Shown here one piece after another: positions 1-5,702 of a stretch of DNA of 8,285 bases. How positions within the stretch are numbered: position 1 is the first letter of the stretch; every line of letters starts with the position of its first letter. A program made the translations under genes and the position numbers. The notes under the pieces are model-generated. The model was not told the origin of the DNA. It ran no database searches and saw only the letters and a program-made list of their open reading frames with translations. The stretch covers positions 1 to 8,285 of the forward strand of contig CANNUR010000125.1 in NCBI GenBank assembly GCA_947523045.1, in the 5' to 3' direction. Origin of the DNA: an uncultured Prosthecobacter sp. (GTDB lineage Bacteria; Verrucomicrobiota; Verrucomicrobiia; Verrucomicrobiales; Verrucomicrobiaceae).

Positions 1-551
1 TCCAAATCCTCCACGGTGACGCGGCCGCCCGCGCCGGTGCCGACGATGGCGGAGATGTCATCCTCGCGGATCCCGAGGTCGTCCATGCGGGCGCGCATTC
101 GCGGCGAAATATAGTGCGCGCCGAGCACGCCGGTGGGCACCGGCAGGCCTTTCACGCTGGGGACGACGGCGGGCGCTTCCTCGTAGTCGTCGTCGTCGAG
201 CGCGAAATGCAGGTTGGCCTCGGCCTGCGGGGTGTCGGCGGCGTGGCTGGCGGCGCGCTTGGCCTCAATGGCTTCCAGCGACTCCACGCCGGTGCGGGCG
301 ATTTCCTCCTCGGTCACGTCGAGCAGGCCGAGCAGCGTGCCGACCGAGTAGGAGACGCCTTCCTGGACGCGAATTTCCGAAACCACGCCGTCACACAGGG
401 TGGTCACGCCCATGACCGCCTTGTTGGTTTCCACCTCGATGATTTCCTGATCGGTGCGGACGACATCGCCGACCGCCACGCCGAGGCGGACGATGGTGGC
501 CTCGGCGATGGACTCGCCGAGCTGCGGCATGAGGATGGGGACGGTGGGCAT
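1..551 (-). CDS. 2-oxoacid dehydrogenase E2 (dihydrolipoamide acyltransferase), N-terminal part, cut by window edge
   Basis: This is the start of the E2 core subunit, which carries the acyl group from E1 on a swinging lipoyl arm and transfers it to CoA. The visible 183 residues hold a lipoyl domain (about 1-78) with the lipoylation site ETNKA, Lys44 being the modified lysine. An acidic and Ala-rich linker follows (about 80-145, including DDDDYEE), then a peripheral subunit-binding domain (about 147-183, starting ISPRMRARMDDLGI and containing GTGAGGR), which would dock E1 or E3. The catalytic acyltransferase domain lies beyond position 1 and is not seen. I chose the ATG at 551 because the lipoyl domain begins immediately after it (MPTVPILMPQLGES). 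No good Shine-Dalgarno precedes it. It lies just downstream of the E1-beta gene on the same strand, so it is the third gene of the operon. Asn at the position before the lipoyl Lys replaces the more common Asp. Substrate (pyruvate or branched-chain 2-oxoacid) cannot be told from this part. Confidence 0.93.
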   Translation of the reverse strand, partial: MPTVPILMPQLGESIAEATIVRLGVAVGDVVRTDQEIIEVETNKAVMGVTTLCDGVVSEIRVQEGVSYSVGTLLGLLDVTEEEIARTGVESLEAIEAKRAASHAADTPQAEANLHFALDDDDYEEAPAVVPSVKGLPVPTGVLGAHYISPRMRARMDDLGIREDDISAIVGTGAGGRVTVEDL

Positions 552-594
552 TTTGGGAGAAAAGCTGAAATTCGGAAAATCTGAAATGCTGAAA

Positions 595-1560
595 TCAGAA
601 GGAAAGGAGTTTGCGGAGGGCTTCGCAGATGGATTCCGGGGTCGGGCGGTGGGCGGCCCAGAGTTTCGGGTGGTAGGGAACCGGGGTGTCGCGGGCGTTG
701 AGCCGCTGCGGCGGCGCGTCGAGCAGGTGGAATCCTTCCTCGGTGACGCGGGAAACGACCTCCGCCGTCACGCCGCCCCACGGGAATGCCTCGCCCAGCG
801 CGAGCAAGCGGCCGGTGCGGGCGACCGAGGCGAGAACCGTGTCGAGGTCGAGCGGTTTCACTGAGCGCAGATCGACGACCTCGATTTCCCAGCCGTCCTG
901 CTGCAGGCGTTCGGCGGCGCGCACCGCTTCGTGGACCATCGCGCTGTAGGCGACGACGGTGGCGTGCTTGCCGGGGCGGGTGATGCGCGCCTGGCCGATG
1001 GGCAGATGGTCGCCGTTGATGGACTTCGCCTTCAGCCAGCGGTAGAGGAACTTGTGCTCGCAGAAGATGACCGGGTCATCGAGCTGGACGCTGTCGAGCA
1101 GCATCCAGTAGGCGTCTTCCACGGTGGCCGGCGTCAGGATGACCAGGCCGGGGTAGTGGGCATAGATGCTCTCCATGCTCTGGCTGTGGAAGGGGCCGCT
1201 GCCGGCCGTGCCGCCGCTGGGCAGGCGGATCGTGATCGGGCAGGGGGTCTGGGTGCGCCAGTAGAGGGTCGCCGCCTGGTTGACGATCTGGTTGAAGCCG
1301 ACCGACGAGAAGTCGGCGAACTGCATCTCGATGATCGGGCGCGCGCCCTCGATGGCGGCGCCGACGGCGAGGCCGATCATGGCGTCCTCGCTGATCGGTG
1401 CGTCGAACACGCGGCCGGGGAACTCGCGGCCAAGGTTCTTGGTGGCCTTGAAGGCGCCGCCGAAGGTGGAGATGTCCTGGCCGTAGAGGAAGACGTCCGG
1501 GTTGGTGCGGAGCGCCTCAAACTGCGCCTCGCGGATGGCTTCGAGGTAGGTGATGCTCAT
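595..1560 (-). CDS. 2-oxoacid dehydrogenase E1 component, beta subunit (branched-chain/pyruvate type)
   Basis: At 321 residues this is full length for the family. With E1-alpha it forms the thiamine-diphosphate enzyme that decarboxylates the 2-oxoacid and reductively acylates the E2 lipoyl group. Family landmarks are GQDI (27-30), the cofactor-activating glutamate in PISEDA (Glu58), EMQFADF (78-84), FNQIVNQ (89-95), the active-site FHSQS (124-128, His125), PATVEDA, and EHKFLYR. The C-terminal transketolase-type domain has VVDLRSVKPLD and LGEAFPWGG. The pattern IEMQFADF, PSGG, HSQS and a basic LYR segment is closest to branched-chain (BCKDH-like) beta subunits, but pyruvate or acetoin use is not excluded. 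The ATG at 1560 overlaps the E1-alpha stop as ATGA, which implies translational coupling, and a GAGG lies about 10 nt upstream inside the alpha gene. E2 follows downstream. Confidence 0.96.
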   Translation of the reverse strand: MSITYLEAIREAQFEALRTNPDVFLYGQDISTFGGAFKATKNLGREFPGRVFDAPISEDAMIGLAVGAAIEGARPIIEMQFADFSSVGFNQIVNQAATLYWRTQTPCPITIRLPSGGTAGSGPFHSQSMESIYAHYPGLVILTPATVEDAYWMLLDSVQLDDPVIFCEHKFLYRWLKAKSINGDHLPIGQARITRPGKHATVVAYSAMVHEAVRAAERLQQDGWEIEVVDLRSVKPLDLDTVLASVARTGRLLALGEAFPWGGVTAEVVSRVTEEGFHLLDAPPQRLNARDTPVPYHPKLWAAHRPTPESICEALRKLLSF

Positions 1561-2600
1561 TCGTTCTGGCCCTCGACAAGGGCGGCGGTGGCGAGGGCCT
1601 GCCAGTTTTCGCGGTAGGGATCGGGTGCCGGTTCACGGCCCGCCTGGGCCTGGGCGGCGTCGACCTCGCGGCGTGCCTCCTCTTCCCAACTGCGGAAGAG
1701 GGCGTCATCGGCCCAGCCTTCGTCCCTGGCGCGCTGCTTGGCGACCTCCAGACAGTCGCGCCCCTCATGCTGGTGGCGGGCGGTGTCGGGGATGTACGAG
1801 GCGTCGTCGTGCTCGCCGTGGCCGCCGAGGCGGAGCAGGGTGCCGACGACCATCTGCGGACCGTGACCGGCGCGGGCGCGGGCGAAGGCGGTGCGGAAGA
1901 CCGACAGCGTTTCGTAGAGATCGGTGCCGTCGACGCGGTAGCCCTCGACCCCGTAACCGATGGCACGGTCGGCGAGGTGCTCGCAGGCATACTGGCGGGC
2001 GGTCGGGGTGGAGTAGGCGAACTGGTTGTTGGCGATGCTGACCACCAGCGGCAGTTTTTCCACGGCGGCGAGGTTCAGCCCCTCGTGGAAGGCGCCGGTC
2101 GAGGTGCCGCCGTCGCCGATGCTGGTGGCGCCGACGCTGTCTCCGAGCGTGCCCTTGAGGCGCCGGGCAAAAAGGGTGCCGGCGACGACCGAAACCAGGC
2201 TGCCGAGGTGGGAAATCATCGCCAGGTAGCCCTCGCGCGGGCGACCGCGGTGGATGTTGCCGTCGCGACCGCGCATCGGTCCGGTGACGGCGCCGAGGTA
2301 GGTGCGCAGGGTGTCGAGCACCGGTTCGCCGTAGGCGATGCGGCCGGCCTGATCGCGGATCAGCGGGCCGTAAACGTCGTGGCCCTTGCGCAGGTGGATG
2401 CCGGCGGCGGCGCTGAAGGCCTCCTGGCCGCGGCCGAGGTAGACCCCGCCGACGATGCGACCGCCGGCGCGGTACAGGCTGGCGAGTCGCTCCTCGAGGG
2501 TGCGCGACAGGATCATGCAGCGCAGGGTCCGCAGGAAGTCGTCGCGCAGCGCCTCCTTCGCGGGCGTTTCCGGGCGGGGATGGGTCGGGGTGGCAGGCAC
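1557..2600 (-). CDS. 2-oxoacid dehydrogenase E1 component, alpha subunit
   Basis: This 347-residue protein is the thiamine-diphosphate-binding half of the E1 heterotetramer. The cofactor motif is clear: GDG at 162-164 (in SIGDGGTSTGAFHEG) and the paired asparagines NN at 191-192 (SIANNQFAYSTP). Upstream are the substrate-channel segments GRGQEAF (57-63) and HLGS (131-134). The loop GGHGEHDDASYIP (259-271) sits where PDH enzymes have HGHSMSDP and BCKDH enzymes have GHHSTSDD, so it is a variant lacking the phosphorylatable serines of the eukaryotic enzymes. The start is a GTG at 2600. An in-frame stop lies only a few codons upstream, and the next Met (residue 29) is already inside the conserved domain. 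No clear Shine-Dalgarno is seen. This is the first gene of an E1-alpha, E1-beta, E2 operon. The nucleotidyltransferase gene upstream is 112 nt away on the same strand and may or may not be co-transcribed. Confidence 0.95.
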   Translation of the reverse strand: MPATPTHPRPETPAKEALRDDFLRTLRCMILSRTLEERLASLYRAGGRIVGGVYLGRGQEAFSAAAGIHLRKGHDVYGPLIRDQAGRIAYGEPVLDTLRTYLGAVTGPMRGRDGNIHRGRPREGYLAMISHLGSLVSVVAGTLFARRLKGTLGDSVGATSIGDGGTSTGAFHEGLNLAAVEKLPLVVSIANNQFAYSTPTARQYACEHLADRAIGYGVEGYRVDGTDLYETLSVFRTAFARARAGHGPQMVVGTLLRLGGHGEHDDASYIPDTARHQHEGRDCLEVAKQRARDEGWADDALFRSWEEEARREVDAAQAQAGREPAPDPYRENWQALATAALVEGQNE

Positions 2601-2659
2601 GTGGCAGCAGGATCAGGTCACCCTCACGCGGCACCGGCCGGGCGGGGGCGGCATTTCAG

Positions 2660-2678
2660 ACAAAATCGTTTCACAAAC
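2660..2678 (-). terminator. Weak possible terminator downstream of the nucleotidyltransferase gene
   Basis: Read on the minus strand, a 5-bp stem with a 3-nt loop (CGTTT-GTG-AAACG, 2678 to 2666) is followed by ATTTTGT. It lies about 35 nt after the nucleotidyltransferase stop and about 60 nt before the E1-alpha start. The stem is short and AT-containing and the T-run is only four, so it would be inefficient at best. It could equally be chance. Confidence 0.22.
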
Positions 2679-2712
2679 GAGAAACCTTGTCCAGCGCGGA
2701 AATGCAGTCCGT

Positions 2713-3621
2713 TCAAGCCCAGAGGTTCTGGGGGTAACGGCCGGCGGCGACCAGGGCGCGGATGCTGGCGACGACGTCCGCCTTGTCCTCGGGGTAGGTG
2801 ACGCCGAACCAGGAGTCGTTCGATTCCAGCACGCGCACGTCCGCCTTGCCGGTCTGGATCAGCTGATCGACCACCTTCGGCACGTAGCACTCGGCCTTGA
2901 GGTCGCCGGCGTTCGCCTGCAGGAAGTCGGTGAAGGCCGCGCGCAGGTGGCCGAAGATGTCGGGGGTGAAGCCGAAGAAGTTCATCGACACCACCTCCTC
3001 GCCGGTCAGGGCGACGGGCGGGTCGGTCTCGCGGTTCTCGGCGCCGCTGGCGGTCTTGAAGATCTTGGTCATCTCGGTGACCGAGGCCAGCTGGCCGTCC
3101 GGGCCGCGGGTGCAGACGCCGCGGGCGACGCTGCCATGCTCGGACAGGGTGTTCTTCAGGTAGAACCCGACCATCGAGTAGTGGCTCTTGCCGTCGGCCG
3201 GGCGCGGCTCGACGAGGTCGGCGGCGATCTTGCGGAAGGCGTCCTCGCCGTAGAAGTCGTCGGCGTTGATCATCAGGAAGGGTTCGTGCACAACCGCTTC
3301 CGCGGCGAGCACGGCGTGGGCGGTACCCCAGGGTTTCGTGCGGCCCTCGGGCACGCGGAAGCCGGCCGGCAGGTCGTTCAGGTCCTGAAAGGCATACTCG
3401 ACCTGGATGCGGTCGCCAAAGCGGGCGCCGATCTGGGTGCGGAACTGCTCCTCGAAATCGCGGCGGATGACAAAGACGACCTTGCCGAAGCCGGCGCGGA
3501 TGGCGTCGAACACCGAGTAGTCGAGCACGACCTCGCCGCTCGGGCCCATGGCGTCGAGTTGCTTGAGGCCGCCGTAGCGACTGCCCATGCCGGCAGCGAG
3601 AATGAGAAGGGTGGGTTTCAT
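2713..3621 (-). CDS. Sugar-phosphate nucleotidyltransferase (NTP_transferase family)
   Basis: This 302-residue cytoplasmic enzyme should join a nucleoside triphosphate and a sugar 1-phosphate into an NDP-sugar plus pyrophosphate. The N-terminal nucleotide-binding signature is LILAAGMGSRYGGLKQ (6-21), with Gly, Gly and Arg of the GxGxR motif followed by the lysine Lys20. PWGTAHA (97-103) corresponds to the nucleobase-binding G-T-A segment, and NADDFYG (119-125) carries the metal-binding aspartate. EVVSMNFFGFTPDIF is a typical mid-domain sugar-binding segment, and the C-terminus has VTYPEDKADV. No left-handed beta-helix extension follows, so it is a single-domain enzyme rather than a GlmU- or GlgC-type protein. 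Base and sugar specificity cannot be assigned. The ATG at 3621 is directly followed by the signature, and no convincing Shine-Dalgarno is visible. It is on the same strand as the dehydrogenase operon, 112 nt upstream of it, with no functional link evident. Confidence 0.92.
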   Translation of the reverse strand: MKPTLLILAAGMGSRYGGLKQLDAMGPSGEVVLDYSVFDAIRAGFGKVVFVIRRDFEEQFRTQIGARFGDRIQVEYAFQDLNDLPAGFRVPEGRTKPWGTAHAVLAAEAVVHEPFLMINADDFYGEDAFRKIAADLVEPRPADGKSHYSMVGFYLKNTLSEHGSVARGVCTRGPDGQLASVTEMTKIFKTASGAENRETDPPVALTGEEVVSMNFFGFTPDIFGHLRAAFTDFLQANAGDLKAECYVPKVVDQLIQTGKADVRVLESNDSWFGVTYPEDKADVVASIRALVAAGRYPQNLWA

Positions 3622-3704
3622 GGTCGGAAAAGCGCCCGCACCATGGCGGAAGCCAGCCGGGCGTCAACCGGCGTTCGGGTGGGTGGAGTGGAGAGTGGGG
3701 CTCA

Positions 3705-3728
3705 CGCCAAGGCGCAAAGGCGCCAAGG
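3705..3728. repeat. Three tandem copies of an 8-nt unit (CGCCAAGG-type)
   Basis: The units are CGCCAAGG, CGCAAAGG and CGCCAAGG, back to back, differing at one base in the middle copy. Read as protein in the plus frame they give the HAKAQRR string often seen in spurious translations from GC-rich genomes, which suggests a dispersed intergenic repeat family. That family membership is from memory and not shown here. Confidence 0.6.
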
Positions 3729-3771
3729 TCTTGCCAAGCGTTTGCGTCTTGATGCTGGCTGGCCCTCGGCT

Positions 3772-3805
3772 GGGCGGTCTCGGTCGGGCGGTCTCGGTCG
3801 GGCGG
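3772..3805. repeat. 14-nt tandem repeat, about 2.4 copies
   Basis: The unit GGGCGGTCTCGGTC occurs twice exactly (3772-3785 and 3786-3799), followed by GGGCGG (3800-3805). It is non-coding and its role is unknown. It could be a variable-number locus. Confidence 0.75.
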
Positions 3806-4018
3806 CCAGTGGGGCGGAGGCAAAAGGGCAAGGGGTAGGGCGCCGCTGCGCCGGCGCCGTGGTTCCCTCTGTGGGCGGGGGCAGTGACCCCGTGTTCCCG
3901 ACCTGACCGCTTGGCCAACGTGAGGTGAACCGCTGATGAGACGCTGATCCTGAGGAAATCGAGCACGGGGCCAAGAGTCGAGGGCGGTGAGCCGTCCGAC
4001 AAGCCTACCGGGCTTGCA

Positions 4019-4251
4019 TCATGCAGCCCAGGGATGCCAAGCGCAGCGAGCGCTTCCCTGGGATGTTGAATGCCCCCCAATCCAGTGAACCGAGAACCCT
4101 GCAGGGGTTCCGTCGGGTTGGAACGGGTCGCCTCCCCCTGACGGGACCCCGCTGGGGTCCACGGCGGCCAATGTGCAGGGGTGGGCGCAGGCCCCAGGCG
4201 AGGCCGCGACGGCCCATGCCTGGGCTGCATGACGGAACCGCGTGGCGGTTC
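4019..4251. repeat. Hairpin-rich composite element bounded by 18-nt inverted repeats
   Basis: The outer arms TCATGCAGCCCAGGGATG (4019-4036) and the reverse complement of TCATGCAGCCCAGGCATG (4215-4232) match at 17 of 18 positions, enclosing 214 bp. Inside and next to it are five local stem-loops. They are CCCAGGG/CCCTGGG (4027-4033 with 4056-4062), nested over AAGCGC/GCGCTT; GAACCC/GGGTTC around 4094-4110; GGACCCC-GCT-GGGGTCC (4144-4160); CCCAGGC/GCCTGGG (4193-4199 with 4218-4224), nested over GGCCG-CGA-CGGCC; and GAACCGC-GTG-GCGGTTC (4235-4251). There is no open frame that looks like a real protein. It resembles REP/BIME-type or small MITE-like repetitive elements. I believe similar elements recur in PVC genomes but cannot show it from one copy. 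Confidence 0.65.
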
Positions 4252-4350
4252 GAGGAGGGTGGATGGTGCAATCGGAAATGCGCTCCACCCCGGGCCTCGG
4301 ATTCTCCTCTCGGTCTGAAACCCGACAGTCAGGCCTCCGCTTTTTCTTGA

Positions 4351-4385
4351 CGGGAATTCCCGCATGAAAGATCCTTATTTCATGC
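4351..4385. repeat. Adjacent perfect palindrome and inverted repeat (candidate operator or stem-loop)
   Basis: CGGGAATTCCCG (4351-4362) is a perfect 12-nt palindrome. It is immediately followed by GCATGAAA (4362-4369), repeated inverted as TTTCATGC (4378-4385) with an 8-nt spacer. A TTGACG overlaps the left side (4347-4352) and could be a -35 box, but no good -10 follows at 16-18 nt. The site lies about 100 nt upstream of the first cassette-region gene, so a regulatory role is possible. Confidence 0.4.
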
Positions 4386-4477
4386 AAGAATTTCAGGGGC
4401 GAAGTCTGCCCATCCGGGCGGCCTTTGACCGTACAAAGCCTCTGTGTGTCCGAACAATTCCGACACAAGGCGGCTGA

Positions 4478-4939
4478 ATGATACTGTTCGGCCAAGAAGC
4501 AACGTCACCCGTCCAAATGAAGAGATTGATGCGATGGCTCTTGGCGATTTCCATCTCACTCGTCCTACTGGCAGTGGCTTGGATCGCATATACTCGCCAC
4601 GCAGCCAAGGTCCACCCTGGTGATGGTGACACCAGCCTGAAGGACATCGGATTCTACCCAGCTTCAGGGGAGATGTATGCCGAGGGAGTTGGGTTCGTGG
4701 ATCAGACCCTCTACTATCAGGCGATAGTCACTCCAGAGGAGGTCGCATGGCTGGAGAGAGTGCCCTCTGTCACCTCCATTGAGCCTCCGGGGTCCAGTCC
4801 ACTTTGGTGGCGGGTGGCCTGGTGGTGGCATGGGCGTTCACCAGACTTTCGGTTCTTTCGCACTGTCGAGAAGTGGCCTTGTATTTACGCTTACAGTAAG
4901 CAGGATGGTGTCATCTTCGGCACCGTCGAGTTTGAGTAG
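4478..4939 (+). CDS. Hypothetical membrane-anchored protein (probable cassette-encoded orphan)
   Basis: I do not recognise this protein of up to 153 residues. One hydrophobic segment near the N-terminus (LLAISISLVLLAVAWIAY, about residues 20-37) after the basic stretch MKRLMRW suggests a signal anchor, with the rest outside the cytoplasm. The C-terminal part is rich in aromatic residues (WWRVAWWWHGR, FRFFRTVEKWP) and ends in GVIFGTVEFE. The start is uncertain. The ATG at 4478 has AAGG about 8 nt upstream. The ATG at 4517 gives MKRLMRW, the more typical N-terminus for a signal anchor. An attC-like site follows the stop by about 60 nt, so this gene is likely the content of an upstream cassette, although the left boundary of that cassette is not secure. 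Its GC content is lower than that of the dehydrogenase genes. Confidence 0.72.
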   Translation: MILFGQEATSPVQMKRLMRWLLAISISLVLLAVAWIAYTRHAAKVHPGDGDTSLKDIGFYPASGEMYAEGVGFVDQTLYYQAIVTPEEVAWLERVPSVTSIEPPGSSPLWWRVAWWWHGRSPDFRFFRTVEKWPCIYAYSKQDGVIFGTVEFE

Positions 4940-4996
4940 TTTTGTGCACATCACAGCGTTTATGACCGCACAGCCAAAGCCACCCCCAAGAACAAA

Positions 4997-5088
4997 GAAG
5001 AACAAGTCAGTGTTGGCAACGGCGGACAACGCCTTTAGTTCGCTTCGCTTTGGACGCCTTTTTCCCGCCGTGCCACACTTCAAACGTT
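4997..5088 (+). other. attC-like integron recombination site (site 1)
   Basis: The site is a long imperfect inverted repeat ending in the cassette boundary G^TT at 5086-5088. The left arm GTGTTGGCAACGGCGG (5010-5025) pairs with the right arm CCGCCGTGCCACAC (5065-5078) over 14 bp, leaving two unpaired extra bases (T and A) on the left arm. Such extrahelical bases are the hallmark of attC folding. A candidate R'' box GAAGAAC lies at 4997-5003, and the R' box is GTTCTGC at 5086-5092. The R'' box has no complementary GTTCTTC at a cassette start upstream, so which cassette this attC belongs to is unresolved. Confidence 0.62.
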
Positions 5089-5700
5089 CTGCTGAAAAAT
5101 GAAACTGCGAATCATCGCGATCATGGTCATGGCCGCGCTCAATTCATTGGCGCTTGCTGAGGATGGAGTCGATCCAAAGCCGCCGCAGATGAATATCGCA
5201 GAGGTTTACGATTTGGTAGTGAGCCTGATGGAGTTCAGGGAGAAGACGCAGCACAAGCGCTTCGACGAAGGCGAATTGAAGGTGATTTCGGGCGCCTTGA
5301 GCACAGCGCGCTTCCTCAAGAAGATGGAACATGAGGACATAGCCAGAACTCCCTATATCTCTCGATACCATTTTACTCACGGATTCCTCGGAGGAACACT
5401 GCGGACGGGCGAAACCGAGTCAGGGATGCTCACGATCAATTGCCGAACCCTATACTGGAAGGATTGGATATTCACTTTGGACGAAGCCAGTGCAGAAAAG
5501 CTCAAGAAGCTGTTTCCGAAGCCGAAGAATCCATTGACGGAATCCGAACTTCCTGCAGTCCGCACCGAAGAAAAACAAGCAGAACAACAACGCGGCGCTG
5601 GACAACCCGCTACCCGCTCCGAGTCGAACTCGCAGGGTGGCGATAAACCTCAACCAGAAGCGGAGGAGCGCACCCGGTAGCGGGTGCTAGGCCTCAAACG
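5087..5700 (+). mobile_element. Candidate integron gene cassette A (614 bp)
   Basis: The cassette runs from after G5086 to G5700, between two attC-type crossover points, and holds one gene in the sense orientation with a 12-nt leader. Its first bases complete the box GTTCTGC, whose exact reverse complement GCAGAAC sits at 5579-5585 at the start of its attC, as expected if the cassette circularises and its own R' and R'' pair. The size and single-ORF layout are typical for cassettes. Confidence 0.68.
5099..5680 (+). CDS. Hypothetical secreted protein, cassette A
   Basis: I do not recognise this 193-residue protein. It begins with a Sec-type signal peptide: basic MKLR, a hydrophobic core, and a signal peptidase I site ALA after residue 20, so it should be exported to the periplasm or beyond. 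The mature part (21-155) is mixed alpha/beta-like and highly charged, with a segment YHFTHGFLGGTLRTGETESG (about 90-109) and then a Trp-containing stretch LYWKDWIFTLDEAS. From about residue 161 to the end (KQAEQQRGAGQPATRSESN and on) it is low-complexity and hydrophilic. This tail is encoded by the attC site itself, so it was probably acquired by reading into the recombination site. The ATG at 5099 lies 12 nt after the cassette boundary, with no Shine-Dalgarno. No transmembrane segment follows the signal peptide. Confidence 0.75.
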   Translation: MKLRIIAIMVMAALNSLALAEDGVDPKPPQMNIAEVYDLVVSLMEFREKTQHKRFDEGELKVISGALSTARFLKKMEHEDIARTPYISRYHFTHGFLGGTLRTGETESGMLTINCRTLYWKDWIFTLDEASAEKLKKLFPKPKNPLTESELPAVRTEEKQAEQQRGAGQPATRSESNSQGGDKPQPEAEERTR

Positions 5701-5702
5701 TT
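5579..5702 (+). other. attC-like site of cassette A (site 2), overlapping the gene end
   Basis: The R'' box GCAGAAC (5579-5585) is the exact reverse complement of the cassette-start box GTTCTGC (5086-5092). An imperfect inverted repeat follows: ACCCGCTACCCGCTCC (5605-5620) pairs with 5665-5685 (GGAGCG, then a 5-nt bulge, then GGTAGCGGGT), giving 16 bp. A small internal hairpin CGAGT-CGA-ACTCG is present, and the site ends at the G^TT at 5700-5702. At about 124 nt it is within the known attC size range but on the long side. The stop codon of the cassette gene (5678-5680) falls inside the right arm. Confidence 0.65.

Larger units (their letters stand above)
3622..4477. other. Repeat-rich intergenic region without a credible gene
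   Basis: About 850 nt separate the start of the nucleotidyltransferase gene from the first small plus-strand gene. Open frames exist here on both strands, but they are Arg/Pro/Gly-rich, overlap one another and read through inverted repeats, so I do not call genes. The space holds several distinct repeat structures listed separately: an 8-nt repeat at 3705-3728, a 14-nt tandem repeat at 3772-3805, a 7-nt direct repeat at 3931-3948, a hairpin-rich element at 4019-4251, and two adjacent palindromes at 4351-4385. There is no room for an integrase gene. A promoter for the divergent genes must lie here, but I see no convincing -35/-10 pair. Confidence 0.7.

Noticed and set aside
931..1617. 228-codon plus-strand frame opposite E1-beta
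   Set aside because: It is fully antisense to a clear, full-length E1-beta gene. It is low-complexity Ala/Asp/Gly/Val without motifs.
2455..3906. Long plus-strand open frame of 483 codons
   Set aside because: It runs antisense through the E1-alpha start, the nucleotidyltransferase gene and the repeat region. Its composition is Gly/Ala/Val/Asp-rich, as expected for a GC-rich shadow frame, with no recognisable domain.
3930..3965. CTGATGAG followed by GAAA, reminiscent of a hammerhead ribozyme core
   Set aside because: The bases between the two core motifs do not form stem II, and no matching stems I and III with a cleavage triplet are visible. The similarity is better explained by the short direct repeat CGCTGAT.
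3664..4365. Minus-strand open frames across the intergenic repeats (up to 233 codons), and 4021-4350 on plus
   Set aside because: They read through inverted repeats and tandem repeats on both strands at once. The proteins are Pro/Arg/Gly-rich with no domain features and look like translations of repeat elements.
4347..4376. TTGACG as a sigma-70 promoter
   Set aside because: No acceptable -10 hexamer at 16-18 nt; GATCCT is a poor match. It is kept only as part of the palindrome entry.
4838..5083. 81-codon minus-strand frame over the end of the first small gene and site 1
   Set aside because: It is antisense to a gene and reads through the attC inverted repeat, so it is a by-product of the site.
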